Shown here piece after piece: positions 25,900 through 34,020 of a stretch of 37,978 nt of DNA (its first letter is position 1; every line of letters begins with the position of its first letter). The notes under the pieces were generated by a model. It searched no databases and was not told the DNA's origin. It saw only the letters and a program-made list of their open reading frames with translations. The DNA is from Rhodospirillales bacterium (GTDB taxonomy: Bacteria; Pseudomonadota; Alphaproteobacteria; Acetobacterales; Acetobacteraceae): NCBI GenBank assembly GCA_025351925.1, contig JANXVC010000083.1, positions 1-37,978 on the forward strand, given 5' to 3'. Both the position numbers and the translations under genes were made by a program.

Positions 25900-26652
25900 A
25901 TGTCGCATGAGATGAGCCTGGTTGTCCTATTCGCCGCGTCGTTGCTGGCTGGCGCGCAGAACGCCTTGGCGGGCGGCGGCTCGTTCGTCACCTTCCCCGC
26001 ACTGCTGCTCGCCGGGCTCGATCCGCGCGCCGCCAACGTCACATCCACGGTGGCGCTGTTCCCCGGCCAGGTGCTGTCGGGATGGGCCGGACGCAGCCTC
26101 GCGCGGGGAACACCGGGACTATCGTTCCCAGCGCTTTGCGGCGTGAGCCTGGCGGGCGGCGCAGTCGGGGCCGTGCTGCTGCTGGCCACACCAGTGACCT
26201 TCTTCGCCCGCCTGGTGCCGTGGCTGGTGCTATTTGCGACCGCCGTGTTCACATGGGGCAGCTTTTTCCGTCGGCCGGTCAGCGGAGGCCGACGGATGGG
26301 CACGGCCGCAGCGGGGCTGCTGCAGTTTGCGATCGCTATCTATGGCGGCTATTTCGGCGGCGGGATCGGCTTCCTGATGCTGGCGGCGCTGACCACGGCG
26401 GGCCTTGCCGTCCGGGCTGCCGGGGCGACGAAGAACGTGCTGGCCGGAGTCATGAATTTTTCGGCGCTGCTGGTGTTCCTGTGGTCGCCCGACGTGCACT
26501 GGGCGCCGGCCGCCGTGGTTTGCGGAGGGGCGATCCTCGGCGGCCTGGTCGGCGCCTGGCTGCTGCGGCGGGTGCCGGAGCGGGTCTTGCGTATCGGCAT
26601 CGTAGCGGTCGGCGCCGCGCTCACCGTTGGCTTGTTCCTCCGCCCGGTCTGA
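25900..26652 (+). CDS. TSUP-family membrane permease (TauE/SafE-like)
   Basis: A 250-residue inner-membrane protein with about eight hydrophobic helices in two related halves. The first half has LAGAQNALAGGGSFVTFPALL, and the second IYGGYFGGGIGFLMLA, the paired glycine-rich motifs of the TauE/SafE sulfite/anion exporter family. The substrate is unknown. ATG 25900 is chosen; ATG 25912 is an alternative, and an upstream frame to 25849 looks non-coding. The 197-bp gap before it contains no recognised gene. Confidence 0.88.
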   Translation: MSHEMSLVVLFAASLLAGAQNALAGGGSFVTFPALLLAGLDPRAANVTSTVALFPGQVLSGWAGRSLARGTPGLSFPALCGVSLAGGAVGAVLLLATPVTFFARLVPWLVLFATAVFTWGSFFRRPVSGGRRMGTAAAGLLQFAIAIYGGYFGGGIGFLMLAALTTAGLAVRAAGATKNVLAGVMNFSALLVFLWSPDVHWAPAAVVCGGAILGGLVGAWLLRRVPERVLRIGIVAVGAALTVGLFLRPV

Positions 26653-26692
26653 GCGGCGCTGTAGTGCCATGCGCCCTTTGGGGCGACCCGCA

Positions 26693-26726
26693 CCGGCTAT
26701 GTTGGTCAAGTGATCAGCATAGCCGG
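26693..26726. terminator. Long imperfect palindrome between convergent genes, possible bidirectional terminator
   Basis: Left arm 26693-26708 and right arm 26711-26726 are 16 bases each and match at 14 positions. The two mismatches become G-U pairs in RNA. It sits between the end of the TSUP gene and the end of the convergent PRC-like gene. There is no U-tract, so a terminator role is only likely by position. Confidence 0.45.
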
Positions 26727-26794
26727 CCTACCATTCGGGACAGCGCGCGCTGGGTCTGGTGCCCTCTACCGTCCGCATCCGGTTCGGGTCGTCG

Positions 26795-27130
26795 TCACCG
26801 CGGGAGGCGAGTGTCCAACGCCGCGACCGTCTCGGCGCGCAGCGTGACCTTGCCATTCACGAGGGACAGCGCGCGGGCGGGAACTCGCGCCTCGTGACTG
26901 CCGGGCTGGAAATAGGAGCCGACCATGATGACCGCCGTCCGCCTGCTGTCAGCCAGGCTGCGGACGCTGCCAATAATGTCGCCGTGCGGGTCGTACAGCC
27001 AGCGCCCGACGAACGCGTCCGCCACCGCAGCGGAGGACTCTGCGCCGGCATCAGCGGCGGCCTGAGCCGTTGCCATGCCGCCAGGGAGCAGGGCCAGTGA
27101 TGTCATAAGGCCGAGAATATACGTGTTCAT
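26795..27130 (-). CDS. Secreted PRC-barrel-like small protein
   Basis: A 111-residue exported protein. The signal peptide (about 1-26, TAQA cleavage) precedes one small beta domain with GRWLYDPHGDIIGSV and ARVPARALSLVNGKVTL, which resembles a PRC-barrel; the match is by eye. ATG 27130 has a strong AAAGGTGA Shine-Dalgarno; GTG 27139 would overlap it. It lies 46 bp downstream of the NTF2-like gene on the same strand, so both are probably cotranscribed. Function unknown. Confidence 0.72.
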   Translation of the reverse strand: MNTYILGLMTSLALLPGGMATAQAAADAGAESSAAVADAFVGRWLYDPHGDIIGSVRSLADSRRTAVIMVGSYFQPGSHEARVPARALSLVNGKVTLRAETVAALDTRLPR

Positions 27131-27176
27131 AATCGTCACCTTTCGTGTTGGCGCGTACGCGGGCGGGTTCAGGCGA

Positions 27177-27638
27177 TCAATGCGCTGCAGGAGACGGCCT
27201 GTAGGTGTAGGTTAGCTGGGCGAGCCGCCAGCCATTGCCGCTCTTGGTCAGTACCCGGATGTAGTGGCCGGTGACTTCCTTGACGGGGGATCCTGGCGGG
27301 AAGGTCAATGCGTAGTCGCCGGAACAGACCAGCACGTTGCCGACTTGGCGCGTACTCTTGAGAGCCCCATCATCTTCAAGGCCTGGCTTTATGAATGCTT
27401 TGTCGAACGCCGCGATTTTCTCCGTGCCCTGAAACATGCCTTCCGGGCGGTTCATCTCGCCAGCGGCCGTATAAAGCGCCACAACCTTTGCCAGATCGCC
27501 GCTTTCAAGCGCTGCCTCGAATGTTGCGTCCATCGCTTGACAGGCCATTTTCGCATCATCCTGCGCGTTTGCTGGCAGCCACGCGCAGGACATGACGGCG
27601 CTCGTGGCCAAAAAACATGAAACGATCAATCGGCGCAT
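27177..27638 (-). CDS. Secreted NTF2-like/SnoaL-type protein
   Basis: A 153-residue protein with a signal peptide (about 1-25, ANAQ cleavage). The mature part has the NTF2-like pattern: an N-terminal helix with FEAALESGDLAKVVALYT, a GTEKIAAFDKAF region, and beta strands ending ALTFPP and GHYIRVLTKSGNGWRLAQ, as in DUF4440/SnoaL-like exported proteins. A ligand or enzyme activity is not predictable. The start is secure: AGGGAGG lies five bases before ATG 27638. It heads a two-gene unit with the PRC-like gene and is downstream of the LuxR-type regulator. Confidence 0.8.
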   Translation of the reverse strand: MRRLIVSCFLATSAVMSCAWLPANAQDDAKMACQAMDATFEAALESGDLAKVVALYTAAGEMNRPEGMFQGTEKIAAFDKAFIKPGLEDDGALKSTRQVGNVLVCSGDYALTFPPGSPVKEVTGHYIRVLTKSGNGWRLAQLTYTYRPSPAAH

Positions 27639-27823
27639 TGAAGCCTCCCTTAGCGGAACTGCCTACTGTCGCGTCCGCAGCAGCAGTTGGCGGCGAAAGA
27701 AAGAGGTCGGCATCATCCAGACGGATGACGTCGCGCAAATCCTCTCGGCTCAGGTCGGTGATTGATTGCGCGCTGGAAAACTGCCCGGCGGCCTCGAAGG
27801 CTGCGGCGCCTGCAACCAGGGTC

Positions 27824-28903
27824 TCAGGAGCGGACGGCGATCCCGCTCAGCAGCGCAACCACCTCGGCTTGGCGGCGACAGCCCGTCTTTTCGAGCACGC
27901 CGCGCACCTGGGTGCGCACCGTGTTGCGCGAAACACTGCCGATGCTTGCGATCTGGTCAAGGCTGTCTCCAGCCGCGAGGCCGCGCGCCACGCGAGCTTC
28001 CGCCGGCGTGAGATCAAACAGCGACTGGACGAGTTCCACCGGCGGCGCCTGCGGCAAGGTCACCGGGGTCATGATCAGAACACCCGCGCAGCGTGTGAAG
28101 ATGTCGCGGGCGGTGCGGCGAATGGGAACGATGTGCGCCACCAGCGCTCCGTCGCCGTGGGTTCCACGGACGGCGAACGAGCGCACCTGGCCTGATTGAT
28201 CCAAATGCAGCGTCGCGATGGCACTTTGGAAGAGGTCGTTGGCGCTGCGATCCTTGAGCGACACGCGGCCTTGCGCGCGCCATGCGATATGATCCGTCAA
28301 TGCTTCGATCAAGTGGTTGGCAGCGAGGACCGTGCCCCGGTCGTCGAAGACCAGCCCAGGCAGGCCGATCAGCTCGAGCGTCTCGCTGGCTATTTGCGCG
28401 CGTTCCATCTGCAGCCGTGCCGACATGAGCGCGCTTCGCGCCAGATGCGGCCGAAGCGCATCGAGCTGCCCGACGGTGCTCGCCTCAAACGGTCCGCCAG
28501 CAGCGTCGCGTTGGACGCTGAAGCTGAGCCCCCCGGTTGGTAAGGGAGCACCCGTGAAGGCAGCATAGCCCAGGCCAGCCGCATGGAGCGCACGTCTGGT
28601 CGGGTCGGTCTCGAGCTCCTGGGACGTGTAGATGTCGCCATCTGTCAAGAAACCGGCGTGGCGGGCTGCAAGCCAACGCTCGACCCGGGAATCCCGCGAT
28701 AATAAACCCATTGCGACATAGTCCGCCGCCAGTTCGCTTAGGCTAGCTGAGGCTGCCCAGCGCAGCACTTGGTAGTCGGTGTTGACGGTCAGGAGAATGC
28801 TGCCGCGCGCCTCTGCCAAATCAGCAATCTCGGCCAGAGCCAAAGGCCACAGTTCGGGTGCGAACGCGCACTCATAGATGCGGCTGATCAGGTCCTCGTC
28901 CAT
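27824..28903 (-). CDS. LuxR-type helix-turn-helix transcriptional regulator
   Basis: A 359-residue regulator. The C-terminal LuxR HTH (about 293-355) shows LTPAEARVARGLAAGDSLDQIA and SVSRNTVRTQVRGVLEKTG (halves shown separately). The N-terminal 280 residues form a sensor-like region with a possible PAS/GAF fold near 180-285, but contain no acyl-homoserine-lactone or receiver motif I can identify. ATG 28903 has AGGGTG five bases upstream. The two small secreted-protein genes downstream are candidate targets, by position only. Confidence 0.87.
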   Translation of the reverse strand: MDEDLISRIYECAFAPELWPLALAEIADLAEARGSILLTVNTDYQVLRWAASASLSELAADYVAMGLLSRDSRVERWLAARHAGFLTDGDIYTSQELETDPTRRALHAAGLGYAAFTGAPLPTGGLSFSVQRDAAGGPFEASTVGQLDALRPHLARSALMSARLQMERAQIASETLELIGLPGLVFDDRGTVLAANHLIEALTDHIAWRAQGRVSLKDRSANDLFQSAIATLHLDQSGQVRSFAVRGTHGDGALVAHIVPIRRTARDIFTRCAGVLIMTPVTLPQAPPVELVQSLFDLTPAEARVARGLAAGDSLDQIASIGSVSRNTVRTQVRGVLEKTGCRRQAEVVALLSGIAVRS

Positions 28904-29021
28904 AGAGCACCCTAGCAGCCTGTCGGACTTAATGCGACGCGGAAGCTTCCAATAGGACTGGAATTTAGAATGGAAGTTGTTGCACGGATGACTTGCAATA
29001 TTTTGAGCATCTTAGTCTGTG

Positions 29022-29047
29022 CCGCAGTTGGTGTAACACCACTGCGG
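29022..29047. promoter_or_regulatory. Stem-loop upstream of the YgjP-like gene
   Basis: CCGCAG-T-TGGTG (29022-29033), loop TAA, then CACCA-CTGCGG (29037-29047): 11 base pairs with one bulged T. It lies 35 bp before ATG 29083, between the divergent LuxR and YgjP-like genes. It is an operator or transcript structure candidate; neither strand has a following T-run. Confidence 0.4.
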
Positions 29048-29082
29048 TTGCCCGGCGCTCCTAACAGCCGCATCCTGTTGAC

Positions 29083-29811
29083 ATGCCCGCTCCGCAACGC
29101 GAGATCCTGACCCTGCCGACCGGGCCCACCGAGGTGATGTGGCGCCGCAGCACCCGCGCCCGCAAAATCAGCCTGCGCATTGATCCCAAAGGCGGCGGCG
29201 TGATCGTCACCCTGCCCTCCCGCGCCGCACAGGCCGCCGGCATGGCGCTGCTGCGGGACAACGCCGCCTGGGTCGCCGACCGGCTGGCCAGCCTGCCGCG
29301 CGCGATCCTGCTCGCCGACGGCGCCGTCGTGCCCATTGACGGCCTGCCGCATCGTATCCGGCATAGTCCAGACGGCCGCCGCGGCGCCTGGCTCGAGCCG
29401 GGCAGCCTGCTGGTGTCCGGCGCCCCGGAATTCCTGGCCCGTCGCGTTGCCGACTTCCTGCGCGCCGAGGCACGGCGACGTCTCTCGGCGCTCGCCATCG
29501 CCAAAGCCGCCGATGGCGGCCTTGCGCTGCGTCGGGTCATCGTGAAGGACACGCGCACCCGCTGGGGCAGCTGCACCGCGGACCGAACGCTCATGTTTTG
29601 CTGGCGTCTGATCATGGCGCCGCCCTACGTGCAGGACTACGTCGTCGCGCATGAGGTCGCGCACCTCCGCCATATGGACCACGGCGAAAGGTTTTGGGCG
29701 CTTGTGGCACAGCTCACGCCGAACCGGCGCCTCGCGATGCATTGGCTCGACACGCACGGGGCCGGCCTGATGCGGGTGGGGCCGCCCGGCGCGGCTACTT
29801 CCTCGCCTTGA
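29083..29811 (+). CDS. YgjP/SprT-like zinc metallopeptidase domain protein
   Basis: A 242-residue protein of the YgjP (DUF45/M48-like) family. The zinc site HEVAHLRHMDH spans residues 190-200 (His190, Glu191, His194 with His197 or His200), preceded by RWGSC at 160-164, both family marks. A basic beta-rich N-terminal half is also typical. Substrate and physiological role are unknown. ATG 29083 starts the conserved region. Its last 17 bp overlap the convergent prsT gene. Confidence 0.9.
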   Translation: MPAPQREILTLPTGPTEVMWRRSTRARKISLRIDPKGGGVIVTLPSRAAQAAGMALLRDNAAWVADRLASLPRAILLADGAVVPIDGLPHRIRHSPDGRRGAWLEPGSLLVSGAPEFLARRVADFLRAEARRRLSALAIAKAADGGLALRRVIVKDTRTRWGSCTADRTLMFCWRLIMAPPYVQDYVVAHEVAHLRHMDHGERFWALVAQLTPNRRLAMHWLDTHGAGLMRVGPPGAATSSP

Positions 29812-32569
29812 TCCGCTCCAGCAACGCCTTCGCCGCGCCGCGATCGTCGAAGTCGGCGGCGTCGTTCAGGATGCCGTCCAGCGCCTGGGCCGCCTCGTCG
29901 CGCTTGCCCGTGGCGTTCAGCGCGCTCGCCAGGTGGAACTTGACCGTCTTATCGTTGGGGCGCTGCACCGCGGCTGCCTGAAGCAGCGGCAGGGCCTCTG
30001 AAGCGGCGCCCTCCTTGGTCAAAATCCAGCCCAGGGTGTCCGACGTCTCGCCGGTCGGCGACAGGATGTGGGCGCGCTGCGCCATGCTGCGCGCCCGCGG
30101 ATCGCCCTTCGTCTGATAGACCCAGGCGAGGTTGTTCAGCGCGACCGCGTCGTTCGGGCGCTTGTTGAGGACGGTCTGCAGATGCTGCTCGGCGTCCTGG
30201 CTGCGCCCTGCCGAGATGTCGAGCGAGGCGAGCATCTGCGCCGCGTCGGCGTCTTCGGGCCGCTGCGCGATCCATGCCCGCAGTTGCTGCGCCGCTTGTT
30301 CCTGGCCGCCGCCAGACGCCAAGGCGCCGGCGGTCCGCAGCATCAGCGCCGTGGACGGGTTCGTTTTCAGCTCGGCCGCGAAGGCCGCGGCGGCGTCGCC
30401 ATACCGGCGCGCGCCCATGTAGGTGTCGCCCTTGATGACGGTCGATGCCGGCAGGTTGGCCGGGTCGCGCCGCAGCTCGTCCGCCATCGTCAACGCCCCG
30501 GTGATCCCCGATTTGCGCTGCGCGGCAAAGATCAGCGTGTTCATGATCCCGAGATTGCCCGGCGACAGCTTGAGCCCCTCCTGGAGCGCCTCCTCCGCGC
30601 CGTCGGCATCGTTGCTGTTCAACGACAATTCTACCAAGGCCCGCCGCGCCGCAAGGTCCAGGGGCGCGCCCGCAAGAATCTGCCGATAGGTCGTCTTGGC
30701 GCTGCTCACGTCGCCGTCCGCAGCCTGCGCCCGCGCCTGCGCCGCAAGCAGGACGGGCGGCGGCACGCCGCTCTCCAGCGCCTGGTGCAGCACCTCCAGC
30801 GCCTTCCTCGGCTCCTTTGCCTTGACATACAGGTCCACCAGCGCCGCGGTCAGGGCTGGATTCGTGGGCGCAGCAACCCGTGCCGCCTGAACGACGGCGA
30901 TGGCTTGCGGCAGCTTGTCCTGCTGCACCAGAGCTTGCATCAGAGGCGCCAGCGCCTCCAGGTCCGCGCGGTTCTTGGCTAACAGTCCGTCGAACACCTC
31001 CTCGGCCTCCGGCTTACGGTTCAGCAGCATCAGCACCTTGCCCAAATTCACCCGGGCGGTGTTCGACGCCGGAAACTTTTGCGCGGTTGCGTCGAACTGC
31101 GCCCGCGCGCCCTCCAGGTCCATCCGCGCCAGCTTGACCATGCCGGCGAGGATGCCGACCGCCTCGGTATCGCCGCTCTGCAGGCGCAGCCGGTCGAGCG
31201 CCGCCTCCGCCTTGTCGGCTTCGCCCGAGCTCAGCGCCGTCGCGACCAGTGCCTCTCCGGCATTCGGCTGCGCCGGCCGCAGGTCCAGCGCCTTTTCGAG
31301 CGCCGTCGTCGCTCCGGGGGTGTCGCCGAGCTGCATGCGGGTGGATGCGAGGCGCGTCAGGATTTCGGAGCTGGCCGGGGCCAGCGCCGACGCCTCCTGG
31401 AAGGTCTGGGACGCCAGCTGCGCCTTGCCCTGGATCGCATAGGCCCGGCCGAGGAGGTCCAGCGTCTCCGCGGTCATCGCCCCTGCCGCGATCGCCTTGG
31501 TCAGCACCGCCACCGCGCGCTCCGGCCGTTGCGCGCCCAGCTCGATCCGGGCCAGCAGGCGCGCGCCGTCGAGGTCGTCGGGGACCTGGGTCATGTAGCG
31601 CAGCGCCGCATCCACCGCCTGCTCGGTCTGGCCGAGATTGGATTTGATCAGCGCCTGGAAATACTGGCCGCGGGGGAAGCGCTGGATGACCGACGCCAGC
31701 TTCCCCAGGTCGAGATCCGCATCGGCGTAGCGGCCGGCCCGTATCAGCAGCACCATTTCAAGATAGACCGCCCCGCCATTCTGCGGCTCGGTCGCCAAGA
31801 CCTTATTGACGTCAGCGCGCGCCTTCAGGTCCAGCCCTGCAACCAGATACTCGTTCGCCCGCTCCAGCAGCATGCCCATGGAGCCCGGCGCCGCGGCAAC
31901 GGCCCGCTCCAGGTAGTCGAGCGCCGCCGCGTGGTCGCCCTTGGCGGCCCGGAGCTGGCCTTTCAGCACCAGCGCGTCCGCCCGCTTGTCGTTGAGCGCC
32001 AGCGTGCGATCAACCTGACGCTCGGCACCCGCCAGGTCTTTTTCGATGATGGAGATCCGCGCCAAGGTCAGCGCCGCATCCTGGTTGTCCGGCATCAGCC
32101 GCTGCGCCTCGTCGAGGCTTGCCCGGGCATCGATGATCTTTTCCAAGCCGATTTGCGCCATGGCGCGCAGCACCAGCGTCCGCGCGCCCTCCGCCGGATC
32201 GGTCTGGTCCACCTGCACCTCGGACAGCACCTCCGCGAAGCGCTGCTGCGCCAGGAAGGATTGGGCCAGCAGCGGGACGATCGCCTTCGGCTCGTATTTC
32301 AGCTCACGCGCGACCTTCAACTCCTTTTCCGCCGCGATCGGGTCGGAGTTCTGCAGCTGCAGCTGCGCCAGACGCACATGCGCCTCGGCGTTGTTCGGAT
32401 CGGCCTTGATCGCGTTGCGCAGCTCGATCTGGGCGCCGCGCATGTCGCCCTTCTGCAGCAGGAGCCGGGCGTTTTTGATTGGGTCGCCGGTGTGGCCGAA
32501 CACGTACCAGGCTCCGCCGGCTCCGACGACAACGACCGTGGCGAGAATAGGGACCAGGAGCTTTTTCAT
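29795..32569 (-). CDS. prsT: XrtA/PEP-CTERM system TPR-repeat protein PrsT
   Basis: A 924-residue protein with an N-terminal signal-anchor (about 4-24, MKKLLVPILATVVVV) and then some twenty tetratricopeptide-like repeats to the end, recognised by recurring alanine/leucine helices with A at position 8 and P-rich turns. Size and order with prsK and prsR match the PEP-CTERM/exosortase system TPR protein family. These TPR proteins are thought to act at the periplasm in export or assembly of the exopolysaccharide and sorted proteins. It starts 14 bp after prsR and is the last gene of the unit. Individual repeats were not aligned, so their number is approximate. Confidence 0.88.
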   Translation of the reverse strand: MKKLLVPILATVVVVGAGGAWYVFGHTGDPIKNARLLLQKGDMRGAQIELRNAIKADPNNAEAHVRLAQLQLQNSDPIAAEKELKVARELKYEPKAIVPLLAQSFLAQQRFAEVLSEVQVDQTDPAEGARTLVLRAMAQIGLEKIIDARASLDEAQRLMPDNQDAALTLARISIIEKDLAGAERQVDRTLALNDKRADALVLKGQLRAAKGDHAAALDYLERAVAAAPGSMGMLLERANEYLVAGLDLKARADVNKVLATEPQNGGAVYLEMVLLIRAGRYADADLDLGKLASVIQRFPRGQYFQALIKSNLGQTEQAVDAALRYMTQVPDDLDGARLLARIELGAQRPERAVAVLTKAIAAGAMTAETLDLLGRAYAIQGKAQLASQTFQEASALAPASSEILTRLASTRMQLGDTPGATTALEKALDLRPAQPNAGEALVATALSSGEADKAEAALDRLRLQSGDTEAVGILAGMVKLARMDLEGARAQFDATAQKFPASNTARVNLGKVLMLLNRKPEAEEVFDGLLAKNRADLEALAPLMQALVQQDKLPQAIAVVQAARVAAPTNPALTAALVDLYVKAKEPRKALEVLHQALESGVPPPVLLAAQARAQAADGDVSSAKTTYRQILAGAPLDLAARRALVELSLNSNDADGAEEALQEGLKLSPGNLGIMNTLIFAAQRKSGITGALTMADELRRDPANLPASTVIKGDTYMGARRYGDAAAAFAAELKTNPSTALMLRTAGALASGGGQEQAAQQLRAWIAQRPEDADAAQMLASLDISAGRSQDAEQHLQTVLNKRPNDAVALNNLAWVYQTKGDPRARSMAQRAHILSPTGETSDTLGWILTKEGAASEALPLLQAAAVQRPNDKTVKFHLASALNATGKRDEAAQALDGILNDAADFDDRGAAKALLERIKARK

Positions 32570-32583
32570 CGGTTCCGTCCTAT

Positions 32584-34020
32584 CTATTCGGTGAGGGCGT
32601 CATGTGCGGCGGCATCCTCGCCGGCTGGCACGCCGCTGCCGTCCGCCGACAGCCCGTGCGCCTCCAGCAGGGTATAGAGCGTCGGGCGGCTGATCCCGAG
32701 CAGACGCGCGGCCGTCGCCAGCGTCCCGTTGCTGCGGGCCAGCGCGCGCTGCACCACGTCGCGCTCGGCCCGCGACCGGGCAGTCCGCAGGTCGTAGCCC
32801 ATCATGTCCTCGGTGCCCGGCGTCAGTTCCAGGTCGGCCGCCGAGATCATCCGCTGCTCGCTCATCAGCACGGCGCGCTTCATCCGGTTCTCCAGCTCCC
32901 GGATGTTGCCGGGCCAGCTGTGCGCCGCCAGCGCCGCCAGCGCGTCGTCGCTGAAGCCGCGCACCGGACGGGCGAACTCCTGGGCATATTGGGCCAGGAA
33001 ATGCCGGGCCAGCAGCAGCTTGTCGCCGCCGCGGTCGCGCAACGGCGGGATGCGCACGGTGATGGGGTTCAGCCGGTAGAACAGGTCGCCGCGGAACCGG
33101 CCCTGGTCCACCTGGTCCTGCAGAACCTGGTTGGTCGCCGACACGACGCGGACGTCCACCTGGATCGGCTGCCGCCCGCCGATGCGCTCCACCCGCTGAT
33201 CCTGCAGGAAGCGCAGCAGCTTGACCTGGAGCTGCTGCGGCAGGTCGCCGATCTCGTCCAGGAACAGGGTGCCCTTATGCGCCAGCTCGATCTTGCCGAG
33301 GGTCTGCTTCACCGCCCCGGTGAAGGCGCCGCGCTCATGCCCGAACAGCTCGCTTTCCAGCAGCGCCTCGGGGATCGCGCCGCAGTTGATCGCGACGAAG
33401 GGCTGGCTCGCCCGCGGGCCGAGGTCGTGCAGCGCGCGCGCCAGCGCCTCCTTGCCCGTCCCACTCTCCCCGAGCAGCAGGGCCGACACGTTGGCCGCCG
33501 CCAGCTTCTCGATATCCCGGCAGACCTTCAGCATGCCGGCGTCGCCCGTCACGATGTGCTTGATCGGCGAGGGCGACGGCATCTCCGACAGACGCCGGTT
33601 CTCGTCCTCCAGCGTGCGCAGGCGCAGGCTGCGCGCCACGATCGTGCCCAGCATGCCGATGTCGATCGGCTTCTCGCAAAAATCATACGCCCCGGCGGCG
33701 ATGGCCCGCAGCGCGTGCGCCCGGTCGCCGTGGCTGGTGGCGACGATGACCTTGGTATTGGGCGCCTGGCGGGCGAGGCCGTCCAGCGTTGCGAAACCCT
33801 CGCTCACGCCGTCCGGGTCCGGCGGCAGGCCCAGGTCCATGATGGCGACCGCCGGACGCTCCTTTTGCGCCACCGCCAGCGCCTGGAGCCTGGTATGGGC
33901 GAATAGGACCTGGCAGGACGGGAAAGCCCAGCGGTATTGGCTGCACAGGCCGATGTCGTCCTCGATGATCAGCAGCTTGGGCAGCAGCTTTGGCGACGGC
34001 TTCGGCAACGGCGCGTTCAT
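32584..34020 (-). CDS. prsR: PEP-CTERM-system sigma-54 response regulator PrsR
   Basis: A 478-residue NtrC-type activator of the XrtA/PEP-CTERM system. The receiver domain is at about 15-125 with the phosphoacceptor Asp62 (IMDLGLPP). The AAA+ domain, about 150-375, has Walker A GESGTGKE (184-191), the sigma-54 contact GAFTGA (231-236) and Walker B LFLDEIGD (252-259). The C-terminal Fis-type HTH (GTLATAARLLGISRPTLYTLLE region) binds enhancer DNA. ATG 34020 overlaps the prsK stop by 4 bp (ATGA), so the kinase and regulator are translationally coupled. It is expected to act with RpoN on genes of exopolysaccharide export and PEP-CTERM proteins. Confidence 0.94.
   Translation of the reverse strand: MNAPLPKPSPKLLPKLLIIEDDIGLCSQYRWAFPSCQVLFAHTRLQALAVAQKERPAVAIMDLGLPPDPDGVSEGFATLDGLARQAPNTKVIVATSHGDRAHALRAIAAGAYDFCEKPIDIGMLGTIVARSLRLRTLEDENRRLSEMPSPSPIKHIVTGDAGMLKVCRDIEKLAAANVSALLLGESGTGKEALARALHDLGPRASQPFVAINCGAIPEALLESELFGHERGAFTGAVKQTLGKIELAHKGTLFLDEIGDLPQQLQVKLLRFLQDQRVERIGGRQPIQVDVRVVSATNQVLQDQVDQGRFRGDLFYRLNPITVRIPPLRDRGGDKLLLARHFLAQYAQEFARPVRGFSDDALAALAAHSWPGNIRELENRMKRAVLMSEQRMISAADLELTPGTEDMMGYDLRTARSRAERDVVQRALARSNGTLATAARLLGISRPTLYTLLEAHGLSADGSGVPAGEDAAAHDALTE

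Noticed and set aside
28911-28930. Sequence resembling an insertion-sequence end next to the LuxR gene
   Set aside because: The AGCAGCCTGTCGGACTT stretch recalls terminal repeats of some elements, but no matching second end, target duplication or transposase is present.
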